Below the pieces are notes generated by a model. That model ran no database searches, had not been told where the DNA came from, and worked only from the letters and a program-made list of their open reading frames with translations. Of a stretch of 14,427 nucleotides of DNA, positions 1 through 8,663 are shown piece after piece. Numbering within the stretch: the stretch's first letter is position 1; the number at the start of each line of letters is the position of its first letter. Source of the stretch: Thoreauomyces humboldtii. Taxonomy: Eukaryota; Chytridiomycota; Chytridiomycetes; Spizellomycetales; Powellomycetaceae. Location of the stretch: assembly GCA_027596035.1 (NCBI GenBank), contig JADGJA010000585.1, forward strand, positions 1-14,427, read 5' to 3'. The position numbers and the translations under genes were made by a program.

Positions 1-1
1 C

Positions 2-106
2 CACACAGCAAGGGCCGAAGCCCCTGCAGCCTGGGTCACACAGCAAGGGCAGAAGCCCCTGCAACCCGCATCGGCCACACAGCAAGGGCAGAATGCCCCT
101 GCAGCC
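2..106. repeat. Three-copy tandem repeat with imperfect hairpin
   Basis: A unit beginning CACACAGCAAGGGC and ending CCCCTGCA(G/A)CC occurs three times, starting at 2, 37 and 76. The periods are therefore 35 and 39 bases, the difference lying in the short non-conserved spacers. Copy 1 can fold as GCAAGGGC-CGAA-GCCCCTGC, with one mismatch in an 8-bp stem; copy 2 has AGAA in the loop and copy 3 carries an extra T. The array may continue to the left of the window. No coding frame or known element is recognised. Confidence 0.8.
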
Positions 107-296
107 TCTTGACGGAACTCGAGGGACTTGGCGGAACGTAGACGGACCTAAGGAAGAAACAAACAAACAAAGCCAACGTCAGTGAGAGCATGAAAGCGCG
201 CGAAATGACAAAAAAAAACAGGCGACTTAGCTGATTGACCGGGCCGGTGAGGACTGGAAGGGATCTCGACTTGTCGGCGGCGATAACTGGGGAGGA

Positions 297-841
297 CGTC
301 TTGCCGAAGGTGGGAGAGGACGTCTTGCCGAGGGGGGAGCGTCTTGCCGAGTGGGGAAGCGTCTTGCCGAGTGGGGAAGCGTCTTGCCGAAGGTGCGTTG
401 CGCCGATACGGAACTGAAGGAACGGAAGAGACCGAAGTCAGTTACGACATTCATAAAAAGTAATGAGGGAAAGCAGGACATACTGGACGATTGGAACGTC
501 TTGCCGAGCGGCGAACGTCTTGCCGAGGGTGGAGAGAAGGGCGTCTTGCCGTACGACTTGCCGAGGGTGGAGGGAACGGACGTCTTGCCGAACGACTTGC
601 CGAACGTGGAGAAGAGACGCCGTGCCGAAGGTGTCTGGCGGGGAGGGAAGACTTGCCGAAGGTGGTACTTGCCGGCCGAAGGTGTAAGACTTGCCGAAGG
701 ATGGAGGGAAGGGTGGAGGAACTTGCAGAAGGGTGAGATCTTGCCGAAAGATGGAGTGAAGATCTTGGCGAAAGATGGAGTGGCCGAAGGAGCTCGAGTT
801 CTTGCCGTAGGAAGGACTGGCAGAGAGGAACGACTTGCCGA
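297..841. repeat. Degenerate CTTGCCG minisatellite
   Basis: The heptamer CTTGCCG occurs 17 times exactly in about 545 bases, with several further one-mismatch copies (for example CTTGCAG, CTTGGCG and CGTGCCG). It is usually followed by AAGGTGGAG- or AGTGGGGAAG-like sequence. Two copies of a 20-base unit are identical and adjacent at 341-360 and 361-380; elsewhere spacing varies from about 13 to 60 bases. The open frames through it are rich in Arg, Gly and Glu because of the repeat and show no domain, so I treat it as non-coding satellite-like DNA. Confidence 0.8.
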
Positions 842-3280
842 ACGTAGTAGGAAGGGGGAAGGGGAGTACCGGTAAGGGGGGAAGTGCCAGTAAAGGATAG
901 TATGTGCGGTGTGAGAAGAGAGCGTTGGTGAAGTGAAGCGAGAAGGCGACGACCCTGGGGGGGTTTATATACGACGCGTGAGCTTGGGAGCGCTGGAGCG
1001 AAAGGGCACTGCGAGAGTGCGAGAGTGCGAGAGGAGGGAGTCGCTTCGCCTGCCCAGTAACCCCTGCTGCTGCGCTTTTTTTGGTGGGACAGTCTGCTGC
1101 AACTGTACAGTCGCAATCTGTGACACCTACGTGTTGTACAGCACATGTTCATACTCTTCAGCCTTACGTTACCACACGCGCAGTGCTTCTTGCAATCAGC
1201 TTGCAATCTTCTTTTGCCGGCACCGGATCCCTTGCCGATTAGGAAGTCCTCTGTGCGCTGCACGCGCTGCTTCGCTCACACGCTCTGTTCCCTACCGGTA
1301 CTGTGTACGCTTTGATGAAAACAGTGTTGCAGCGCAGTATTCCCCAGAAGAAGCCTGTACAGTGCAGTACAGTACGATCCCTGTCCCATTGCGGGTCGCG
1401 AGATTCTTTGCGGAACTATCAAATGTGAGGAAACAGGGTATGTATTGCGAGAATATTGGAGGAAGTCCATGCTCCCCACCGCTTACGCAGCACAGGCCAC
1501 ATAAAGAGCCTGCGTCTTCTACGCAGCGGCCAAAGCGAGTGATTTGGAATAATAATCAATAACATAAGTAAACTGTCCCAATGGTCGAGGACGAGGACGT
1601 CGCCTGCTTGCTGCTGCTGGAGGGGGCCGAGCAGCTGTTGCTGTTGCTGTTGCGTAAGAAGTGCTTATCTGTACACTGTACGCGTGGCGCGTGTCAGACA
1701 CACACAACAACTCGCGGGCTGAGCACCGACTGCGCACCGACTCAGCCCACCTTGGGACGACAGATGTATGTCCCCCCGGGGTTTGTCAAGGGGGCTACCG
1801 GTACGAACTTTGAAGAAGGAAGCAACGAAGACAGGAAACAGCTCAAATCGGTAGCGCCTAACGCTTGGAGTACATATGGCACAGGCTGCATTCTGTGTGG
1901 TAGTGTTGTGGGTGTTGCCTGCGCCGGGTAATGCACTGCAAAGGAGACCTGGAGTGGCGGTGTAAATGCTCCATTGGACTGCGATTCCGCGCCCGCGAAC
2001 CCTTGGTAGTTTTCGGAAGGAACAATCCTAGAGGAGTGTTCCGGAAGTTGCCCAACCCTTACTTTCGTTTGACAGGGCGCCAGGGTGCGCCAAGTGAGAA
2101 AGCAGGAAGCTAGTAGGGAGAGAGAGCGAACGCACTACTTTGGCAGCGATTAAAGTCTGAACGGTGAGTATGGTCAAAGTCTTTGACGATGAGAGTGTGT
2201 GAGGCTGAGGTGTATCGGAAACAGGCAATCTTGGTATTTGTTTCGTGTATTTCTGGTCCAATCGCAAGGCATTGCCAGAGGTCCAGGCCAGAAGATCGTT
2301 TGCAATGAGAACTCGGTGATACGGTTGACCGTAACAGCAAGCAAAGCAACAACGCAGAGGCACAGGACAAGAAATGCGCTCGAATGACTCGCTCCGACAC
2401 GTACCGGTACATCTGTCGAGGCGATCGCAGTCGATGGCGGAAAATGCTCGAAATGGGAAAGTGAGAACCTTCAAACTCAAAATGCGAAAACCTTCCGACA
2501 TGACGTATTTGCACGTGTCGGAGCGAGTTCTTCGAACTTCGCAGGATAACATGGCCATTCCACTGACCGCCGTAAATCAGATGCCCATCTACGAGCACTT
2601 CTCCATGCCTCTCACTCGCCGCGACGCTCCTCACAATAAGCGATGAGAGGGAGGAGTAGGAGCACGAACCAGGAAGCCCGCAAAACACTCTTCCAAAGCC
2701 GCTGCTGCACCCCGGACTTGCAATAATTAGAAGTCAACCGGGTGTCGGAGTTCCAGCCTCGTAAGGAACTCAAAGCCAGCGAGTGAGACAAGGGTACAGT
2801 GAGTGAGTGATTGACCAGATCGAGTGGCACGAGTACAAGGCGGGATGCGGGAAGGCAGGGGAACCCGCATATTGTTCTGAGCCACCGGTCCCCTGTAGAA
2901 ATGGTTCCCGATTGACTGGTCTGGTGGTTGATTTGACATTTTCTTCTTCTGCAACAAGACTTGGACACCAGCGAAGTTGAATCATGACTGCATTGCAAGG
3001 GTGAAGGCGAAATCTGTTGTCCCATCCGGAATTGCTTGCAAATTCGCTTCAGCGTCGTCAGAATTGTCTGCGCTTTTGGGGGGAAAGCGTTTAATTGTGG
3101 CAAAAGGGTCTACAAAGAGGTCTACAATGGTCCATAGAGTGTCGAGTACCCGGTTCGGCCACCCTTCGCCCTTACGACAGCCTAGACCCGCTGCTTTCCA
3201 GCCTGGCTCTGCCGCCCTGGCCTCTACGTGCATTTGACAGCCAGGAGCTTTGTCGTCCCTGAGCGTCCTGCTCTCCCCGT
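842..3280. other. Gene-poor region, no recognisable gene
   Basis: I find no protein family in any of the six frames. The longer open frames (for example 933-1562 on plus and 2028-2558 on minus) are Cys/Ser/Arg-rich, lack a domain and show no third-position C/G preference. A TATA-like TTTATATA lies at 964-971, a GCGAGAGT triplication near 1012-1034, and a CTG/TTG triplet stretch at about 1605-1655. Palindromic TACCGGTA and TGTACA words are clustered here. No tRNA or rRNA was recognised. The region could contain non-coding transcripts or decayed transposon sequence, but nothing visible proves either. Confidence 0.5.
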
Positions 3281-3554
3281 CTCTCCGAGTCTCTCTCCCT
3301 CCCCGTCTCTCTCCCCCCCTTTCCCACACTCTCTCTTGTAGCCTCAACTACTTCCTTCCAGTCGGTCCTGCTGCTCGTGGTTCTTGGACAGCAAGGGTCC
3401 CATGCGTGCGTCATGGTGTGAGTCATCCCTGTTCGGACACCCTTAAGTCTTCTTCGGACACACACACTTTCAACGTCTGGGTCTCTGGCCCCAAACTGGA
3501 CGTTGATACATCTTCCCACCCCACAGTATATCCACCTGCTCTCTTTCTCGTCAA

Positions 3555-3587
<33 letters not shown>
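3281..3587 (+). promoter_or_regulatory. Pyrimidine-rich promoter region of MAD2 with (TC)14 tract
   Basis: Positions 3281-3345 are nearly all C and T on the plus strand, and a perfect (TC)14T microsatellite spans 3559-3587, ending 36 bases before the MAD2 start codon. CT-rich stretches just upstream of transcription start sites are a common feature of fungal promoters; assigning this one to MAD2 is inference from position. The bases between 3346 and 3558 show no other recognisable motif. Confidence 0.6.
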
Positions 3588-3589
<2 letters not shown>

Positions 3590-3623
3590 GCGAAAGGGCA
3601 TACAGACTTTAATCTCTTTCATC

Positions 3624-4768
3624 ATGGCTACCATCCAGAAGGAAAGGAACATCACGCTGAGAGGTTCGGCTCAGATCGTCATAGAGTTCTTCAGTACGTG
3701 ACGTGACTCTCCTCCTCCTTCCCTTCTTCACGCTTCCGTTAGTCTCACCGTCGTTGCTCTCCTGGCAGACTATGGGATAAACAGGTATCACCGCCTCTTC
3801 GCGTTGTCTTCCTTTCCACAGCCCCCAATCCTCACCCAACCCTCGTTCACAGCATCCTCTTCCAACGCGGTCTGTATCCACCAGAAGGTAACGTTCATGC
3901 GAAGAGAAGTAGGTCAAAGGAGACAGCACCAAGCCAACCCAGTCCTTATCTTCCTACAGACTTCAAGATATCGAAAAAGTACGGTCTCAACCTCCTCGTC
4001 TCCTCCCACGACGGCGTCAGGACCTACCTCCAGGCCGTCCTCTCGCAGCTAGACAGTAAGAAACAGCGTTTCGAAATGTTTGCCAGCTCGTTCTTTTCCT
4101 TACATTTCCATCACGTTTCTCGCGAAAAAGAATGGATCAGCGCGAAAAAGATCGCAAAGCTGGTGCTGGTCATCAGTTCAAAGGACACGCGGGAAGTCGT
4201 GGAACGATGGGCCTTCGACGTAGTGTTGGAGACCGGTGTTCCCTCTTCCTCTCTTGATCCATCAAAGACCTCGTTCGGCAAGGAGAACCAACATCAACTC
4301 GGAGGGTACGGGAATGGCGTTACGATGGGACTCGGAAACGATGGAGCGCTCGAGTTCTGAAACCCGACTCTCTTCAGACCGAAACCTAAACCGACCGCAC
4401 CACCATCCCAACCCAAGACCGAGAAGCAGATCAACTCGGAGATCGCGGCCGTCATGCGACAGATCACTGCCAGCGTCTCCTTCCTACCCATGCTCGACGA
4501 GCCATGTACGTCTCTCGTTTCATGACGATTTCCCATCCCATGCCGTCCCATTTCATCTCTTCGCTTGCTCATGTTTCTTTCATGTTCTCCTTCAGGTACG
4601 TTCAACATCCTCGCTTACACCGACAAGGACGCCGAGGTGCCCGCAGAGTGGATCGACTCGGACGCCAAGCTCATCGCGAGGAACGCAGAGCAGGTCAGGC
4701 TCAGGAGCTTCTCCACCAGCGTCCACAGGGTCGACGGGATGGTCGCGTATCGTATGCCCGACGAGTGA
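3624..4768 (+). CDS. MAD2: Mitotic spindle checkpoint protein Mad2 (HORMA domain)
   Basis: Mad2 binds Cdc20 and Mad1 at unattached kinetochores and helps inhibit the anaphase-promoting complex. Exons are 3624-3693, 3769-3784, 3853-3887, 3960-4055, 4131-4305, 4378-4505 and 4596-4768; phases agree throughout and give 230 aa. The HORMA fold spans nearly the whole protein. Diagnostic stretches are RGSAQIVIEFFNYGINSILF (about residues 13-32), LYPPEDF, KLVLVISS (82-89), VVERWAFD (95-102), VMRQITASVSFLP (156-168; R158-Q159 match the dimer-interface Arg-Gln of human Mad2), YTDKD, and the C-terminal safety-belt part ending VRLRSFSTSVHRVDGMVAYR. Human Mad2 has 205 residues; the extra length is mostly a Ser/Lys/Pro-rich loop at about 108-147. 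Exon 2 has only 16 nt. The intron 4 acceptor is purine-rich, but it is the only nearby AG that keeps phase. The 3' end faces the EED gene 118 bases away. Confidence 0.95.
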
Positions 4769-4886
4769 GAGGGCGAATATATAGGCTCCATAGAATCGTA
4801 ACTCTAATTGGATGAACTTGGATCATGATTGTGTGTGAACTTATGGAATGAAGAAGCGCAGATCACTTTTCTGTGCCCCGGTCATT

Positions 4887-6602
4887 TTAAGCGTCCGTTT
4901 CCTCCTCGTCGTCCCATTCGCGAAGAAGAGACTCGTCGATGTGATCAAACCTAGGAGGATCACATCAATCATCTAAACCTTCATACCGAACACGAACCAG
5001 GAAAACAGTGCTCATCGCTCACCTCCAGATCAAAGAATCATCACCGACGTAAACGATGTTCCTAAAGTCACAATGTCAGCATCTCAACATTGAATCCCCC
5101 TTCCCAGTTCCAAGTTCCAGACCCATCGCATACCGATCATCACTCGAAAAGGCGCAAGCCTTGACGGCCTTGTTGCTCCTCGGATGTCCCAACTCGGCTC
5201 TCCTCTCGCCGTCCACGAGACTGTAGACCTGGATGCGACCGTTGGAATCACCGATGCAGAAGGATCGATGGTCGGAACTCAGCGCGGTTCGACAGGGGTT
5301 CGGGGTTCTGCTCGTTCGGTACGTGTGGATCTTCTAAGAAAGTGGGGAGAGGAAAGGCGTGAGCGTTTGAAAATGAAAGTGGGTTGCTTCAAGAAAGCGA
5401 TGGGTTTTGGTTAGTTACCTCTTCGGTCACGGGATCCCATAGCACGACCTTTCCGTCCCTGGATTTCGTCAGGATGTTGTAGTGTGATGTCGATTCGGTC
5501 CGTACGAAATGAATGCTGTCTGGCAAGACCCAAGCCGAACCCATGGATCAGCTTCCACATCTCCACCGATCGTGATCCCCATAAAAAATGCATTACCTAT
5601 GATCTGACAATGGAACTCGAACGGACCTCTCATGGACTCTCGAATCCCGATCGGAAACACTCCGTCCTCGACGTCCCGCACCTTCAACCCCAGGATCCCG
5701 GTCGGCGCGTCCCACATCCTGACCGCACCCTTCGCACCACCCGTCACGATCGTCCTTCCGTCGGGATGCCACGCCGCGCACGCGACATCCTGTCCTCCAA
5801 CACCACCATCATCCAACTCCACCCTCCCGACGACCGTCTCGCTGGCGACGTGCCACACCACGATCGCGTCGGACATGACGGCCAACAAGAGGTTTCGGTC
5901 GCGCGGATGTCCGACCAACAGGACGATCCCCGGACCACCGCGATGAGAGGAAGCTGCGGAAGGAAGACGCAACTGCGAGATCTCCTTGCTTTGCGTCAGA
6001 CTGATGACGTGGACGACACCGCTGGATCCACCTGTCGCCAACACCGCGTCCCCATCATCATTCCCATCATCGTCATCGTCATCCTCGTCCATGCTCAACC
6101 ACGTGGCGGTGATCAACACCTCGTCCGACGTGTCCGTCACAAAGTGGGACATGATGTCGAGATGGTCTCCGCAGTGCTGGTTGTCGTAGAAGTTGACCTG
6201 GTTGGATGCCACGGTCGCCAGGACGTTGACCGGACGATGTCGGTCGTTGGACGAGAAGGATGACGGTGATGAAGATGAAGATGGATGTCTGCGTGGAGGT
6301 GGAGGTGGAGGTGGAACGAAGCAGCAGTGGTTGATGGTCGACCCGTGGTTCTCTCTCACGATGCGACGGAGACGCATGGATCGGAAGAAGGCGGGGTGGG
6401 TGGTTGGTGTTTGGCGGACCGAGGGGGATGCGACGTGGGACGGGTGACGAGATGGCGAGAGGGGCGGTTGTCGTGATGCTGTTGCCCTTCCTGGAAGTGT
6501 CTTTGCGGCGTGAAGTGGGACTGCAAAGGGAGGTGATGAGGGTGGGTGTTCTGGACGGTAGGGACTGGACGGGGTTGGAGGGAGAGGGTTGTCTCTGGCC
6601 AT
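4887..6602 (-). CDS. EED: EED/ESC-like WD40 subunit of Polycomb repressive complex 2
   Basis: EED homologues form the WD40 propeller of PRC2, which methylates histone H3 Lys27 in the nucleus. On the minus strand the exons are 6602-5597, 5519-5419, 5333-5134, 5061-5023 and 4950-4887, all in phase, giving 469 aa (human EED 441). Family evidence: VLATVASNQVNFYD (127-140), GSSGVVHVISL (192-202), a GHPRDRNLLLAVMSDAIVVW stretch (231-250), WHPDGRTIVTGGAKGAVRMW (278-297), ILTKSRDGKVVLWDP near 350-364, GDSNGRIQVYSL and a C-terminal VYVGDDSLIWRFDHID. Residues 1-75 are a Pro/Ser-rich extension, and Pro/Ser (about 97-118) and Asp (172-184) low-complexity segments interrupt the first blades. By eye the three aromatic-cage positions are not aromatic (see findings). 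The first in-frame ATG was taken as start; Met76, just before the conserved part, is an alternative. Confidence 0.88.
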
Positions 6603-6998
6603 CTTCGGCCCTGACTGTTTCCTTTATGGATTGCGAGGAGGGTAGAGTGATTGACTGTGGGAAAGGTACAGTAGACGGTTGCACGTACCCGATAGTATCA
6701 CAACAAGGATTCCCGGGGGAGAAGTAGGAAGAATCCATGCGAGTCCGGAAAGTCCGGAACAGGTCCGAACAGGTGTGTGGTGTGTTGTGTGACTCATTCC
6801 CTGGCGGCGGCGGCGGTTGTTTGGCTCTGACAGATCTGTCCCAAAAGGGCTCTTCCAAAGGGGAAGGCGGCCAAATATGACAGCATCATCATCGCTCTCC
6901 CTGCTCCTGCTGGTTGCATGCATGCGGACCACCTGCATCGCAGCGAATATCCTTCAGCAAAGAAGAAACACGGCGATAATCCAGCAACCTCCCATCCG
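6603..6998. promoter_or_regulatory. Divergent intergenic region between EED and the DUF7918 gene
   Basis: These 396 bases separate two head-to-head starts and must hold both promoters. I see no clear TATA box. The sequence contains a GTCCGGAAAGTCCGGAA direct repeat near 6744-6760 and a short GGC run near 6802. If translation of the downstream gene began at the in-frame ATG at 6918, part of this region would be coding, but the family's usual start favours 6999. Confidence 0.45.
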
Positions 6999-8022
6999 AT
7001 GCCCGAGTTTAAAGAATTCGATTGCCGCGTCGTCGTCGATGGTCAGCCTCTCGAAGAATACGGCCAAAAGTACGACGAGGCGACCCGAACCCTTACCGTC
7101 TCCGTCGTCGCCGAGGAGGACAAGCCCTACGAGGTTCACATCAACATCTGCCGCGCCATGAAGAAATCCTGGGGCGCCACCAAGTTCGCCTTGGATGTGC
7201 GCGTGGACGGTTCCCTGGCAGAAAGCATATTCGGATCGAGAAGCTGGGTATGCGAAGGCTTTGAGACTGGGAACGAGGTGCATCCTTTTCGTTTCGCCAG
7301 CCTTCGGAGAGCAAACAGCGCCACTCCGGCCTCGGGATCCCGGTCCGTGGATCGGGACGCTTCGGGCGACGACGAGGTCGGAACCATCGCCGTGGCCGTC
7401 TGGCGGCTGGCAGGGATTCTCCCGCTCAGCACTCATGGAGCGATCCGACCGCTTCCAAGCCGAGCGAGATCGAGCAAGAAGAGAGCCCTTCTGAGCCATG
7501 CAACCAGGTTTCGTTTCGTCCCATGTATCCCGAACCCCATGCAGCACGTTCTCTGACCGCCTTCTACTTGCTTGCAGTTTCGCACCCCCGAAAAGCAGAG
7601 TGTCGGGGCCTCTCGGTCGTGGCGTATACATCGATCGAGCCAAACCGTTCCTCACCGTCGTGTTCCAGTATCGAAGCCGCGGCAAGTTGAACCTTCTATG
7701 ATGGGGATCGTCCTTTCGGCCTCGGCAATCGTATTCTTATTTTATATATTTCTTTCAATCATCCTCTTCCACATCAGAGCTTCTCGAAGCCGCAGGCATC
7801 GTCCCGTTCGTCCCCCGGGCCCAGCCATCTCCGTCACCGGTCGTCATCAAACGCCCACGCGATGCCACAGAGGTTGTCGCCCTGGACACCCCCGTCCCAG
7901 AGCGACTGCCATCCAGAAAGCGAATCAAGCGTGAACACGATGACAATGTGACGCTCTCTCGCTCCGAGTATGCGTCCTTGCTCGATCGACTCGAGCGACT
8001 GGAGCAGCTCCGACAAGTGTGA
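6999..8022 (+). CDS. DUF7918 family protein, likely nuclear
   Basis: The function of this family is unknown. Exons 6999-7507, 7578-7681 and 7778-8022 give 285 aa. Recognisable family traits are the short start MPEFKEFDCRVVVDGQPLEE, then VHPFRFASLRR (95-104), the DDEVGTIAVAVWRL segment (124-138), SSKKRALLSHATSF (158-171), and VYIDRAKPFLTVVFQYRSRE (186-205) followed by LLEAAGIVP. The tail holds a basic cluster SRKRIKRE (250-257) that could be a nuclear localisation signal, and a Leu-rich end (about 263-283) that could form a short coiled coil. Intron 1 has a weak GTTTCG donor supported by phase. Intron 2 (7682-7777) has a GC-AG boundary: GCAAGT is the only donor that restores the family motif RSRELLEA. 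I chose the ATG at 6999 because family members start close to this point. Confidence 0.8.
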
Positions 8023-8663
8023 TGCCGTGGCCGCCGGAGGAGGTTTGACGTGAACTGATCGAAGGAGAGGGCAGTTGGTTCTTTGGGTTTTTTTTTCCTC
8101 CTTTCCTTTGGAACGAACGATGAGGGAGTATACGAGTATGCTGACAGCTTCCAACGAGCAACTGTGGACGGGAAGGGAGCTCTCGGGCGGGGAGGGTGAC
8201 TCACCACAGGAGAGGGATGGCGAGCCGACGCGGCTGTCGAACACCCAGGGAAGACTGGACAAGGTGGTCACATGACCCATTGGAACGTAAGCGAAAACAG
8301 GAGGAAGATTTTCTGCATCACATCACATCGCTGCGTCGCTCTCTCCCTCTCTCTCTTCTCCCTCTCCTTCCTCTTTCCTTCTTTTTGTCCCTCTCTCTCT
8401 CTCTCTCTCTGCGGTGGATTCTTTCGTTCGTTTTTTTTTTTCTTTTTGAGCGTTAGGTCTCTCTATACCACGGAACCTCACCCTCGCCCTCGCCCACTGC
8501 TGCTGATCGCTTACTGCCGCTCGCTCCCAACCCCGTCGCATCTCCGTATCGCTTAGGTCGTCGTCGTTGTCGTTGATCACCCCGGGTCGTTCTTCCCCTT
8601 CCCAGTCCCGTCGTCTCGTTCTCCCGACACTTTCCCCCCTGACCAACCACTCCAACAACGACC
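8023..8663 (+). promoter_or_regulatory. NOG1 upstream region with CT-rich tract
   Basis: This 641-base gap has no gene of its own. It holds the 3' flank of the DUF7918 gene, then a strongly pyrimidine-biased stretch at about 8336-8410 ending in (CT)10 (8391-8410), and T-rich sequence to about 8447. The layout parallels the CT-rich region before MAD2 and probably marks the NOG1 promoter and transcription start area. The start context is ACGACCATGTCC. Confidence 0.5.

Noticed and set aside
451..1263. 270-codon minus-strand open frame
   Set aside because: It is mostly the minisatellite read backwards (Arg/Ser/Pro-rich); no recognisable protein.
933..1562. 209-codon plus-strand open frame with many Cys residues
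   Set aside because: No domain, no third-position C/G preference, and a composition that looks like translated intergenic DNA with TGTACAG-like words.
2612..3103. 163-codon minus-strand open frame with a hydrophobic C-terminal stretch
   Set aside because: No family likeness and no splice or codon support; likely chance.
5484..6263. Long plus-strand open frame opposite EED
   Set aside because: It is the antisense shadow of the EED exon, Arg/His/Asp-rich with no domain.
6918..6998. N-terminal extension of the DUF7918 protein from the in-frame ATG at 6918
   Set aside because: The extra 27 residues look unlike the family, whose members usually begin close to the MPEFKEF segment at 6999.
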